64,000 nucleotides of DNA from Granulosicoccus sp036478565 (GTDB lineage Bacteria; Pseudomonadota; Gammaproteobacteria; Granulosicoccales; Granulosicoccaceae), in NCBI GenBank assembly GCA_965224525.1, contig OZ245050.1, positions 3,844,001 through 3,908,000 of the forward strand, in the 5' to 3' direction. Position numbers and translations under genes: made by a program. The notes under the pieces were generated by a model, which did no database searches, was not told the origin of the DNA, and saw nothing but the letters and a program-made list of their open reading frames with translations. Position 1 is the stretch's first letter. Each line of letters begins with the position of its first letter. Below are positions 53,306 through 62,229 of this stretch, piece by piece.

Positions 53306-53923
53306 TCACACCACGCTCCGACGCAACGTGCGATAGCCAAATACGACTCTGTTTACAGCCGTGATTGCACATATAACTGCAAAGCTCCAGGCCAGCAGCG
53401 GAAACTGATACGGCAATAAGCACATCAGAACAAAGCACGCGATTGTTTCAGTACCTTCTGCCAAACCGTTGAGATAATAAAACCCCTTGTAGTCAAAGGT
53501 CGGATGTTTGATACCGCGTTTTTCTGCCAGCGAGGAAAAGGCAAGAAAACTGGCTCCAGTACCAACAAAACTTGCCACAAGTACGACAGCTGGTAGTGCG
53601 TTGTGTATCGGATCGAGCAGCGCAAATCCAACCGGAAATAAAGCGTAAAAAATAAAGTCGAGCGTGATGTCCAGATACCCGCCCGCATCAGTTGGAGTCT
53701 GTAGACGCGCCAGTTCACCATCAATTCCGTCAATCAATCGATTCAGTAACAGCGCCGACAACGCAAGGTATGGCTGGCCTGTCGCTATCAAACCAACACA
53801 AAGCAAACCGAATAGAAATCCGATAACAGTCAATCGGTCAGCGCTTACCTGAAACTGATTCAGCGATACCGCCATCGCCCGTAACGGCCTCTTGAGCAAC
53901 GGAACAATGTAGCGATCAAGCAT
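53306..53923 (-). CDS. ynjF: CDP-alcohol phosphatidyltransferase family protein (YnjF-like)
   Basis: 205 residues and about five membrane helices. The CDP-alcohol transferase motif D-G-x2-A-R-x8-G-x3-D-x3-D is complete in LIDGIDGELARLQTP and YLDITLDFIFYALF. It should transfer a phosphatidyl or related group with CDP-lipid at the inner membrane. It follows the ABC ATPase gene by one base as last member of the ynjBCDF-type operon, as in E. coli, where ynjF has no assigned substrate. Confidence 0.82.
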   Translation of the reverse strand: MLDRYIVPLLKRPLRAMAVSLNQFQVSADRLTVIGFLFGLLCVGLIATGQPYLALSALLLNRLIDGIDGELARLQTPTDAGGYLDITLDFIFYALFPVGFALLDPIHNALPAVVLVASFVGTGASFLAFSSLAEKRGIKHPTFDYKGFYYLNGLAEGTETIACFVLMCLLPYQFPLLAWSFAVICAITAVNRVVFGYRTLRRSVV

Positions 53924-53924
53924 C

Positions 53925-54596
53925 TCAGCCAGGCACCGGTGAGGTTATTACTTCACCATCAGCTGGCGCGCTCCCGATAGTTATGATGCTTGCACCTTCA
54001 GGCACATCTGCAACATCATGTGTCACCAACAACACTGGCAGTTTACGCGCACTGTGCCAGGTGAACTGGCGTATCTGTTCCCGCCGCGCTGTATCAAGCC
54101 GGGAAAAGGGCTCATCCAGCAACAGCGCGCAGGGGTCAGACAACAAAGTACGTAACAAGCTGACGCGCGCTCGCTGTCCACCACTCAAGGTTGCCGGGTC
54201 ACGATTTTCCATACCCTGCAATCCGGCACTGTCCAGAATCTCCAAAATGCGCGCAGTGCGATTCTGTCGCGTACCATCGCGCAAGCCAAAACGCAGATTA
54301 TCTCCAACGCTCATATGCGGGAACAGATAGTCCTGCTGCAGCATCAAACCCAGTCGTCGACGCTCGGTGGGCAGAGCGTCGACGCGGACATCACCCAACC
54401 AGGCTTGACCGTCGGCTCGAACATACGGGTTAAGCGTGCCGGTCAACCAGCCAAGCACACTGGATTTCCCGCTACCGCTCGCGCCCATCAATGCCAGCAC
54501 GTCCCCGGCTTCAATGTCGAAATTCAGGTCACTCACCATAGGTGGTTGATGAGCTACGCTGATATTCAGGTTTTTGACTCTCAAGGCGTCCATCAA
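53925..54596 (-). CDS. ynjD: ABC transporter ATP-binding protein (YnjD-like)
   Basis: 223 residues with Walker A GASGSGKS, Q-loop LMLQQDYLFPHM, signature LSGGQRARVSLLR, Walker B ALLLDEPFSRLD and H-loop VLLVTHDV. All are intact. It powers the permease encoded directly upstream, with which it overlaps by four bases. Together they form an importer with the solute-binding YnjB-like protein. Confidence 0.88.
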   Translation of the reverse strand: MMDALRVKNLNISVAHQPPMVSDLNFDIEAGDVLALMGASGSGKSSVLGWLTGTLNPYVRADGQAWLGDVRVDALPTERRRLGLMLQQDYLFPHMSVGDNLRFGLRDGTRQNRTARILEILDSAGLQGMENRDPATLSGGQRARVSLLRTLLSDPCALLLDEPFSRLDTARREQIRQFTWHSARKLPVLLVTHDVADVPEGASIITIGSAPADGEVITSPVPG

Positions 54597-56284
54597 TTTG
54601 GCCCTGCATACGAGTTGATGTTTAATTTATCTTTCTGCAGACGCAGCCTGTTCCATCGTGGCACTGTCAAGGCCGCAATGAAAGCGAGTAATGGCAAAAC
54701 ACTCTGCAATACTGCCAATGATGCTATGACGCGCCGATCAACGCCACCAAAGCTGGTAACAAGTTCTATGGCCAGCGTCTGATGCCGACCAGCACCCAGC
54801 AACAGTGTAGGAAGGTACTGCGCCACGCTAACCGCCACTGCTACTGCTGCCGCCTGACTCAACGGCAGCAACATAAGCGGAAGCCGCACCTTCCACAAGA
54901 TTCGCCAGTAGCCAGCGCCCAGGGTCGCTGCTGCATGATTCCAGTATGGATCGAGATCTCGCCAGGCAACGGCGAGAATCAACACAACATAAGGCAAGGC
55001 ATATAACCAGTGTGCATGCGCAACCGTCAGCCAGGCACCATCGGTTTCTGTCAGCAACGCCGCTGCCTGCCAGCCAAACAAAAGGCTAACTTGCGGGATC
55101 AGTAGCGGCACATACCATAACCAGTCCAGGCGACGGACATGACCTAGGCGCTCCAGCTCAAGCCAGGTAATAGCCGTCAGCACCGCGAGCACCGCAGTGA
55201 ACACAGCCAAACTGAGCGTCGTCAATGCCGGTTGTAACATATGCCCGGCCCGTCCCACCCATTGCTCAAGCGACCATGCGCCCGGCAATATGTCGGGAAA
55301 TCGCCAACGTCTCGTGACGCTCCAGGTGACCAGCATAAGCAACGAAAGCGCACTGCTCGCCAACAGTAACAGACACATTAGCTGCCCCATGCGACGCCAG
55401 CTGCCAAAACCATGTCCACGTGCACCGCTCTGCCGGCGATATCTGGTTATGCGAGCGACCGCATACTCAACAGCTGCGACCACAGCAAATACCAGCAATA
55501 CCAGGACACCCAGTAACAGCGCACCAGCCGATGCTGCACTACGCGATCCAGGGTCATTGACCAGTGATAACAGCAATACAGAAAACGTAGGCGGAGTGCC
55601 TGGCCCGAGAAGTATTGCCATATCCACAACGCTTAGATTGAACGCCAGAATAATGAACAGAGTCAATCGGATGCGCGGGTACAACTGCGGGAGTATCAAA
55701 CGGCTCCAGCAGCGAGCGGGTGAGTAGCCCAGCGTACGCCCAATGTGCAACGAAGCATCAATGTTCAGCGTTGTCAGCTGAGCAGTTGCAGCCAATAGTA
55801 AAAAGGGTGTCTCCTTAATCAGCAAACCGAGTATCAGGGACCATCCATCTGCATCCGGTACAACCCATGTCGTTGGCGGCCGCTGCCAACCGGAAATAGC
55901 TGGAGAGACAAGACGAACCAACCAACCACTGGGCGCAATCAGATACACTAGCCCTACCGCTATGGCCGCGTGCGGCACGGCAAGCAATGGTGGCATGCTT
56001 GCCTTTATCCAACGCCACAACCGTGTGTCATGCGCGGAAACCAGTGTGACTACCGTCAGCAACAAAACCAGAAGCGTAGCAACAATACCGGTTTTCAACG
56101 TCAACCAAATGGAAGGGACAAAGCGAGGGTCGGACAGCACCACGTTAAATCCGTTACCGCTTCCACCTGTTGAGGCCAGCGAGAAAAAACCGGCCGCGTT
56201 CAGTAGCGTCCCTGCCAGTCCAAATAACAATGGCACGACAAACAACGCAACAATCAGCAGCGCAAAGGCACGTTGCCAGTTCAT
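54593..56284 (-). CDS. ynjC: Fused ABC transporter permease (YnjC-like)
   Basis: 563 residues in two homologous halves, each with about six membrane helices, and a binding-protein-dependent transport motif in each: an ETPFLLLAATAQLTTLNIDASLHIG-type stretch in the first and YWNHAAATLGAGYWRILWKVRLP in the second. This double-length arrangement matches E. coli YnjC. The ATP-binding gene overlaps its end by four bases. Confidence 0.87.
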   Translation of the reverse strand: MNWQRAFALLIVALFVVPLLFGLAGTLLNAAGFFSLASTGGSGNGFNVVLSDPRFVPSIWLTLKTGIVATLLVLLLTVVTLVSAHDTRLWRWIKASMPPLLAVPHAAIAVGLVYLIAPSGWLVRLVSPAISGWQRPPTTWVVPDADGWSLILGLLIKETPFLLLAATAQLTTLNIDASLHIGRTLGYSPARCWSRLILPQLYPRIRLTLFIILAFNLSVVDMAILLGPGTPPTFSVLLLSLVNDPGSRSAASAGALLLGVLVLLVFAVVAAVEYAVARITRYRRQSGARGHGFGSWRRMGQLMCLLLLASSALSLLMLVTWSVTRRWRFPDILPGAWSLEQWVGRAGHMLQPALTTLSLAVFTAVLAVLTAITWLELERLGHVRRLDWLWYVPLLIPQVSLLFGWQAAALLTETDGAWLTVAHAHWLYALPYVVLILAVAWRDLDPYWNHAAATLGAGYWRILWKVRLPLMLLPLSQAAAVAVAVSVAQYLPTLLLGAGRHQTLAIELVTSFGGVDRRVIASLAVLQSVLPLLAFIAALTVPRWNRLRLQKDKLNINSYAGPN

Positions 56285-56390
56285 GCCGCTGTCACGCGGC
56301 CGCAGAATTCTGGCGCAAACGCACGCAGGTCACTGGGGTTTATCGCGCAAACAGTCTTTGATGCGCTGAACATCTGCGGTATACCTCGCC

Positions 56391-57593
56391 TTACTGCCCA
56401 TAGCGCTTAAGCCAGGCTTTTTCAAGTGCTTCTGCCCAGGATGCATGTGGCTCAGGCAGTGTTTTACCGCTGCCAATTGGCAAGGCCCAGGGGCCGAGGT
56501 CAATACTTGCGAAGCGCTCCTTGTCAGCTGCGTCCAGAGCCGCAAGATCAAGTACCGTTGGATCACCCCAGTATGCAGGGTCAGCTTTGCGTGCCTGCGC
56601 CTCTGGTGACAACAGGAAATCAGCAACAACCATTGCGCCAGCCTTTGCGGTTGCATTCCAGGGGATAGTGACAAAGTGTGTGTTGCCAATGGTGCCTTTG
56701 TCGAATACATAAGTGCGTACGGTATCAGGCAGCTGATCGCCCTTGACGGCGGCTGTTGCCTCGTTGGGATTGAACGACAGCGCAATATCCAGTTCGCCAT
56801 CATCGAGCAACTGCCGCGTCATCTCACCACTACCGGGCCAGCTTTTTCCACCACCTCGAAGTTTTGGATGCAGCTTGTCAAGGTACTGCCAGAGCGGCGC
56901 TGTTACAGCGTCAAAATCTGCCACTTCAACCGGTGCAGCCAGCGCTTTAGGTGTCGCACTCAGTTCAAGCAGCAATTGCTTGATCATGGTGGTGCCATGA
57001 AACGCCGGTGGCGCCGGGTAGGCGAAGCGGCCGCCGGACTCAACATAGGTCAGCAATGCCGCCGCTGATGTGGGTGGCGCCTCAAGCACGGCGGTGTCGT
57101 ATATAAAGACTAGCTGCGCACCACCCCAGGGGGATTCGAGTGCGTCGACCGGCACTGAGAAGTCTGCCTTGATGGATGGCGCATCCAATACCAGATGGGC
57201 ATTCGGCAATTGCCCGGCAAACGACCCCCAGGTGAGACCTCCACGCTTCATAGCGGCAAAGTTCTCACCGTTCACCCACATGAGGTCCACATTGCCGCCA
57301 CTATTACGCCCCACAGTTCGCGCGGCCTCCAGCTGCCCGACCACCTCAGCGATGTCGCCGATTTTCACATGTTCCAGCGTGACACCATAATGATCACTGA
57401 CATTTTCAGCCACCCATTCCAGGTATTGGTTGATTCGGTCACTGCCACCCCAGGCATTGAAGTAGACCGTTTGGCCTTTCGCCTCTGCCAACACGGCATC
57501 CCAGTCCGAGTCGGGCTCGACAGCAGCGGACAGTGATGGTAATCCAGCCAGCAAACAGCCAGTCAGAATGGCTGCAATCAATGTGTTTTTCAT
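56391..57593 (-). CDS. ynjB: ABC transporter solute-binding protein (YnjB-like)
   Basis: From the ATG at 57593 it has 400 residues. A signal peptide (TLIAAILTGCLLAGLPSLSAA) precedes a type II periplasmic binding fold with VYFNAWGGSDRINQYLEW, RTVGRNSGGNVDLMWVNGENFAAMK and FVTIPWNATAKAGAMVVADFLLSPEAQARK, matching YnjB. The ligand is not known. It is the first gene of the operon; 106 bases separate it from the permease gene. Confidence 0.87.
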   Translation of the reverse strand: MKNTLIAAILTGCLLAGLPSLSAAVEPDSDWDAVLAEAKGQTVYFNAWGGSDRINQYLEWVAENVSDHYGVTLEHVKIGDIAEVVGQLEAARTVGRNSGGNVDLMWVNGENFAAMKRGGLTWGSFAGQLPNAHLVLDAPSIKADFSVPVDALESPWGGAQLVFIYDTAVLEAPPTSAAALLTYVESGGRFAYPAPPAFHGTTMIKQLLLELSATPKALAAPVEVADFDAVTAPLWQYLDKLHPKLRGGGKSWPGSGEMTRQLLDDGELDIALSFNPNEATAAVKGDQLPDTVRTYVFDKGTIGNTHFVTIPWNATAKAGAMVVADFLLSPEAQARKADPAYWGDPTVLDLAALDAADKERFASIDLGPWALPIGSGKTLPEPHASWAEALEKAWLKRYGQ

Positions 57594-57819
57594 GGGTACC
57601 CGGGTTGAAAACAATTATTATTGGCTGGCCGAATGTGGCCATGCAGTCACGAATTATAGACCGTCTGGACATGGAGTCATTAAAGGGGCGAATGGTTCCC
57701 GTATGGATCGTATCGAACGCCGCCAAGACAGCTTTATACTAGGGTTAATACCTATTCATTCACACCGATGCCTTTGATAGGGTTTCTCAAAGCCATAGGA
57801 ATTAAAGGAAGTTAACATA

Positions 57820-58899
57820 ATGGATTTTTCAAATATTTCCAATAGAACTCTGATCAGCGAAACCACACTTATAAGCAACAATCGCGAAACAGACGCAAGC
57901 ACAACAACGCAGCCTGCACCTGTCCCAAAATCCGCAGAGCTAGCCAAAACCAGATCTATTACGCCGACACCCAACCTTGAACGCTTTGTCGGGCTGTATA
58001 TGCAATACGGAGATACAGCGGGACCGGACGGGCCAAACGGCGTCATTGACAGAGGCGAAAGCGAAAGCATCAATGCCTGGGTTGATAGTCTGATTGCTGC
58101 AGACCCGGGTAACCAGGACTTGAAAGAAGCAAAGTTGGTAACGCAGTTTGTAGTCGATCGTTTTACCGACATTAGCGCACTCTCCGGCGACAAGAATGTT
58201 CTAACTGTAGATGACCTGGATGCCGCCTTTGGGCCTCAGCCGGGTTTAACAGGCCAGCGGCTAACTGGACAGAGTTTTGAAAACATTCCCCTGCCCAACA
58301 TAGATCTACGATCTGCTGACCTTCGCTTTACGAACTTTCAGGGCACGGATTTAAGTGGCGCAAACCTAGAGGGTGCAAATACGACAGGTGCGTACTTTAA
58401 CAACGCAGTCTACGATGCAAATACCGTTTTCCCGGCAAATTTTCACCCGGCAAATGAAGGCATGATTGAGAAAGGCGCTTCAAGTGTCACTATAACCAAT
58501 CCCGGTGTTTATGACGGCACAGAGCTCGGCGAAAGAGCGCATATTGTTATTGAGCCAACAGAGGCTGCGCCCAATCCTGAAATCGTTATTAATGGGCACG
58601 GGGGAGCAGACACAATCAGAAGAACGACAATCGGCGCCAGTGTAAATATTAACGCCGGGGCGGGAGACGATCATGTCATGATTGACGTCAATCGTTCTTT
58701 AAAGAATCACTCAGTTGTCGATGGCGGTGATGGGCACGACATTCTGCACTACGATGTGTATCTGCAAGAAGGAGAAACAATAGAAGATGTCCGCCCAGCA
58801 GTTGTTCAGTTTGAGAATGGTAGTGCAGCAATAACAACCGGCGAAGACACTCTTCTTGTCCAGAACGTCGAAGATATTCGAATCAGGTACTGGAGTTAG
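57820..58899 (+). CDS. Pentapeptide-repeat and RTX-like protein, paralogue 1
   Basis: 359 residues, ribosome binding site AAAGGAAG eight bases before the ATG. The N-terminus has no signal peptide. Residues about 50-150 contain an EF-hand-like DGPNGVIDRGE loop and two helical segments. Pentapeptide-type repeats (LRSADLRFTNFQGTDLSGANLEGANTTG) cover about 150-200. From about 250 glycine-aspartate motifs appear: GHGGADTI, GAGDDHVM and GGDGHDIL, resembling calcium-binding RTX nonapeptides. RTX-like repeats and no signal peptide suggest type I secretion, but no transporter is in the window. The next gene is a paralogue. Confidence 0.75.
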   Translation: MDFSNISNRTLISETTLISNNRETDASTTTQPAPVPKSAELAKTRSITPTPNLERFVGLYMQYGDTAGPDGPNGVIDRGESESINAWVDSLIAADPGNQDLKEAKLVTQFVVDRFTDISALSGDKNVLTVDDLDAAFGPQPGLTGQRLTGQSFENIPLPNIDLRSADLRFTNFQGTDLSGANLEGANTTGAYFNNAVYDANTVFPANFHPANEGMIEKGASSVTITNPGVYDGTELGERAHIVIEPTEAAPNPEIVINGHGGADTIRRTTIGASVNINAGAGDDHVMIDVNRSLKNHSVVDGGDGHDILHYDVYLQEGETIEDVRPAVVQFENGSAAITTGEDTLLVQNVEDIRIRYWS

Positions 58900-58916
58900 G
58901 GGATTCACTACAACGA

Positions 58917-58946
58917 GTAGCGGCAGTGCGTTCAGCACTGCCCTAC
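58917..58946. other. Strong hairpin between the two RTX-like genes
   Basis: GGCAGTGC at 58922-58929 pairs exactly with GCACTGCC at 58935-58942 (loop GTTCA), and GTAG/CTAC extend the stem around a single bulged C. No U-run follows, so it may be a Rho-dependent end, a processing stem or a REP-like unit. Confidence 0.55.
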
Positions 58947-59050
58947 TGCACGCGAATCGTGCCGTATGAGAATGGTTTTACAGGGTTTACACCTATACCC
59001 CACCCAGGGAAGCTTTGGTAAAATCGGCCCCTGTACACGAAATTCTCACT

Positions 59051-59068
59051 CGCTGAATATCTTCAGCG
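59051..59068 (+). other. Leader hairpin of paralogue 2
   Basis: CGCTGAA at 59051-59057 and TTCAGCG at 59062-59068 with a TATC loop, 24 bases before the ATG of the second RTX-like gene. It could affect translation or be a regulator site. Confidence 0.4.
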
Positions 59069-59092
59069 GACGAACATATTCGGGAGTTCCAG

Positions 59093-60192
59093 ATGATTGC
59101 CAGCAATTTAGTACAACCGGTTTACATACCAAGCGCGACAGCCGACTCCGTATCGTCTGCTGCGACTGATCCGGGGGATTCAGTCGAGGCTAAGCGTGAC
59201 TCTTTAAAACCCAACCGGACTATAGCCGCTTTATTGATCAGTATATGCAACATGCTGATAAATATTATACTCACGGGAAAATTGGAGTTGACAACTTCGA
59301 ACATGACACGATCGTTGACTGGGTCGAACGCCTGCTTCTCCAGGACCCGAGCAATGGTGAGCTGCAAGAAGCCAGTAAATTTTTAGAGGCTGTCGGCGCA
59401 CATTTCTTTAACGATACCATCACTTCAATGATCAGTGCTATAACCGTAGGAGACTTGAATCCACATTTTGGTATTCGCCCAGAATTAACTGGCCCGGATT
59501 TACGTCGACAGGAATTTGGCGCCGATAACAAAACACTGGTCAATGCAAATTTAAGCTTAGCTGACCTTCGGTTTACCTCGATTAATGCCGACTTAAGCGG
59601 TGCTAATCTGCAAGGCGCGGACTTGACAGGGGCGTCTTTTAACGAAGCTGATTTAAGTGGCGTCAACCTGGCGGGTGCAAATGTGACAGGCGCATCTTTT
59701 CGAAGAGCCACTTACGATGAAAATACATTTTTTCCTGACGGTTTCCATCCGGCCAGTTTTGACATGATTGAAAAAGGTGCTTCGAGCCATCTGATTACCG
59801 AATCCGGCGTTTATGATGGCTCGAATCTTGGAGAGTCAGCAACCATCGTCACATGGCCAACCCCCTATAACCCCGAACCCGAAATAACTGTCAATGGACA
59901 TGGTGGAGCGGACAACATCAAAAGTGACACAGACAACAGCAAAATAACGATAAATGCTGGCGCGGGGGATGACTACGTCGCGATTGACGCTAATGCTGAC
60001 AAAGGAAGCGACACTTCTGTTGATGGCGGTGAAGGATACGATATCCTGAAAATTAGAGACCCCTTCTTCGATGGCACGCCCGACATATCCAGACATCAGG
60101 ATGGTCACTATACTGTTCGGATGGGCGAGGACGTGGTGAATTTCGAGAATGTTGAGGAGGTTTGGGTTCAAGACAAAAAGCTAGACATGTAA
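59093..60192 (+). CDS. Pentapeptide-repeat and RTX-like protein, paralogue 2, split by a -1 frameshift at T TTA AAA
   Basis: The ATG at 59093 is preceded by GGGAG and starts a frame whose homology to the neighbour stops near codon 40. Homology resumes in the -1 frame, and shifting at 59203-59209 yields a 366-residue protein closely matching paralogue 1 in length and order (PDYSRFIDQYMQHAD aligns with PNLERFVGLYMQYGD). It keeps pentapeptide repeats (LSGANLQGADLTGASF) and Gly/Asp repeats (GHGGADNI, GAGDDYVAI, GGEGYDIL). The -1 frame has its own ATG at 59245 but no ribosome binding site. Either programmed frameshifting, a mutation or a sequence error explains it. Confidence 0.7.
59203..59209 (+). 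promoter_or_regulatory. Candidate -1 ribosomal frameshift heptamer
   Basis: T TTA AAA, with TTA and AAA as codons 38 and 39 of the zero frame, fits the X XXY YYZ slippery pattern. A GAGG at 59186-59189 lies 13 bases upstream, in the range where internal Shine-Dalgarno-like sequences stimulate -1 shifts. No strong downstream stem was found by eye. Confidence 0.55.
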
Positions 60193-60375
60193 TTCGGCAT
60201 ACCGCCTTAAAACATATACCGATCCGGCTCATTACTCAGTAGCACCGTTACGTCCCGTGCGCCGCTAACGTCGAATTCGTACAATAGCGCCCCGTCAATT
60301 GCCATTGAGCATAGTTCCTGCAAGAGTTGACTGCTAATATCAGCCCAGTGTTTTCAACCTGTTGGCAAGTCATCC

Positions 60376-62211
60376 ATGAATATCCGATCGTTTGCGATAA
60401 ATCTGATCCTGGCGCTCGCCTGCTGCCAGCCTGCTACTGGGGCTACCGCAGGCACCACCAAAACCTGGTCGATGGCCGAATTTGGCGAACCGCTGTATCA
60501 GGAGGACATTGAGCACTGGCCCTACGTCAACCCGGATGCGCCAAAAGGCGGCAATATTGTACTTGGTGCCTTTGGCAGTTTTGACAGCCTCAACAGCTAC
60601 ATACTAAAAGGCAATTGGCCACGAAGTATCGGTCTGGTTGGCGACACTCTGATGGCTGGGTCTGCTGATGAGCTATCGGTGGTTTACGGCTTGATTGCAG
60701 AATCAGCAGAATACCCTGACGACAAGAGCGAAATCACATTTCATCTTCGACCCGAAGCTGCCTTTGACAACGGCTCACCTATTACCGCAGCCGACTTTGA
60801 ATATTCGTTTCAAACCATCCGGGAGCACGGCCGCCCCTTCCTGAAATCATTCTATGATGAGGTGAAGTCTGTTGAGGTTATTGACCAGCACACGCTCAAA
60901 TTCACCTTTAATACCACCAACAGCATGAAGCCTCTATTGAAAGTGGCTGGCATCGGTCCGCTCTCGGTTGAATACTGGAAAGACAAGGACATCAGCAAAA
61001 CCTACCTGAAACCCGGGCCAAGCAGCAGTGCCTATTACATCAGCAATGTCGATGCGGGTCGCGCTATCACTTATAAACGTGTGGAAAACTACTGGGGCAA
61101 GGACCTGGCCGTTAACAAGGGGCTCAACAATTTCGACACCATTCGCTACGACTACTATCGCGACCTTGAAGTCATGATGGAAGCGTTCAAGGCAGGAGAA
61201 ATAGACTTCCGTTCAGAGAACAGTTCCAAGCGCTGGGCGACCGCCTATGACATACCTCAGGTTAAAAAAAATGAGATAAAGCTCGACACACCGCCGGACA
61301 AAAAACCCCGCGGCATTCAGGCGTATTTTTTCAATCTGCGACGAACGCCGTTTGACGATCAGAATGTTCGTAAAGCGCTGGACTTGCTCTATGACTTTGA
61401 AGCACTAAAACGTACCATTTTGTACAACCAGTACGACCGCCTGAACAGTTACTTTCCAAACTCGGACTACGGTGTTTCCGGTAAACCGAACGCGGAAGAA
61501 TTAGCCATGCTGGAGCCGTATCGCGATCAGTTGCCAGCCGAGCTCTTTGAACAGGAATACCTGTCACCCGTCACCGATGGCAGTGGTCGCAATCGCCAGC
61601 AACTGCGCGAGGCGTTGTCCCTGTTCAACAAGGCAGGCTGGCAGCTCAAGGGTGGAAAACTGATGAAAGACGGCAAGCAAATGACTATCGAATATTTACT
61701 GGCCAGTTCGGATGGACAACGCACCGCTGCGCCATTTATACAAAACATGAAAAAGGCAGGAATCAACGCCAGCATGCGAGTGGTTGACAGCGCACAATAT
61801 GAAGTGCGGACGGATGACTTCGACTTCGACATGGTTACGGTGTTCCTGAATTTTTTCCCACCACCCGGCCCGGAGCTTCGCTCCTACTATGGCAGTAAAG
61901 CAGCGGATGAACGAGGAACTGGCAACTACGCGGGTATTAAAAACAAGGTCGTTGATGAACTGATCGAAAAAATCATCGCGGCCGATTCACTGGAAAAACT
62001 GCAGATAACCACACGCGCGCTGGACCGTGTGCTGCTGTGGAGTAACTACGCCATTCCGCAGTTCTACAATACTGAACATCGTATTGCCTACTGGAACCGT
62101 TTTGGTCAACCAGACAAACTACCTGAATATGTCAGTTACACTGGCAGCGGATTCCCGACTGGCTGGTGGCTGGATGAATCACTCGACAACAAACTCTCGC
62201 TCGATCGGTAG
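60376..62211 (+). CDS. yejA: YejA-like ABC transporter solute-binding protein
   Basis: 611 residues. The signal peptide (FAINLILALACCQPATGATA) is followed by a peptide-binding SBP_bac_5 fold with MAEFGEPLYQEDIEHWPYVNP, PKGGNIVLGAFGSFDSLN and SAYYISNVDAGRAITYKRV, all typical of YejA. E. coli YejABEF imports microcin C and related peptides. The next genes are yejB and yejE in the normal order. Confidence 0.92.
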   Translation: MNIRSFAINLILALACCQPATGATAGTTKTWSMAEFGEPLYQEDIEHWPYVNPDAPKGGNIVLGAFGSFDSLNSYILKGNWPRSIGLVGDTLMAGSADELSVVYGLIAESAEYPDDKSEITFHLRPEAAFDNGSPITAADFEYSFQTIREHGRPFLKSFYDEVKSVEVIDQHTLKFTFNTTNSMKPLLKVAGIGPLSVEYWKDKDISKTYLKPGPSSSAYYISNVDAGRAITYKRVENYWGKDLAVNKGLNNFDTIRYDYYRDLEVMMEAFKAGEIDFRSENSSKRWATAYDIPQVKKNEIKLDTPPDKKPRGIQAYFFNLRRTPFDDQNVRKALDLLYDFEALKRTILYNQYDRLNSYFPNSDYGVSGKPNAEELAMLEPYRDQLPAELFEQEYLSPVTDGSGRNRQQLREALSLFNKAGWQLKGGKLMKDGKQMTIEYLLASSDGQRTAAPFIQNMKKAGINASMRVVDSAQYEVRTDDFDFDMVTVFLNFFPPPGPELRSYYGSKAADERGTGNYAGIKNKVVDELIEKIIAADSLEKLQITTRALDRVLLWSNYAIPQFYNTEHRIAYWNRFGQPDKLPEYVSYTGSGFPTGWWLDESLDNKLSLDR

Positions 62212-62229
62212 ACCAGTAGCTCCGTAGCC

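Noticed and set aside
59245..60192. Separate gene starting at ATG 59245
   Set aside because: No ribosome binding site precedes this ATG, and homology to paralogue 1 continues upstream in the same frame without a start, so it is the 3' part of one gene.
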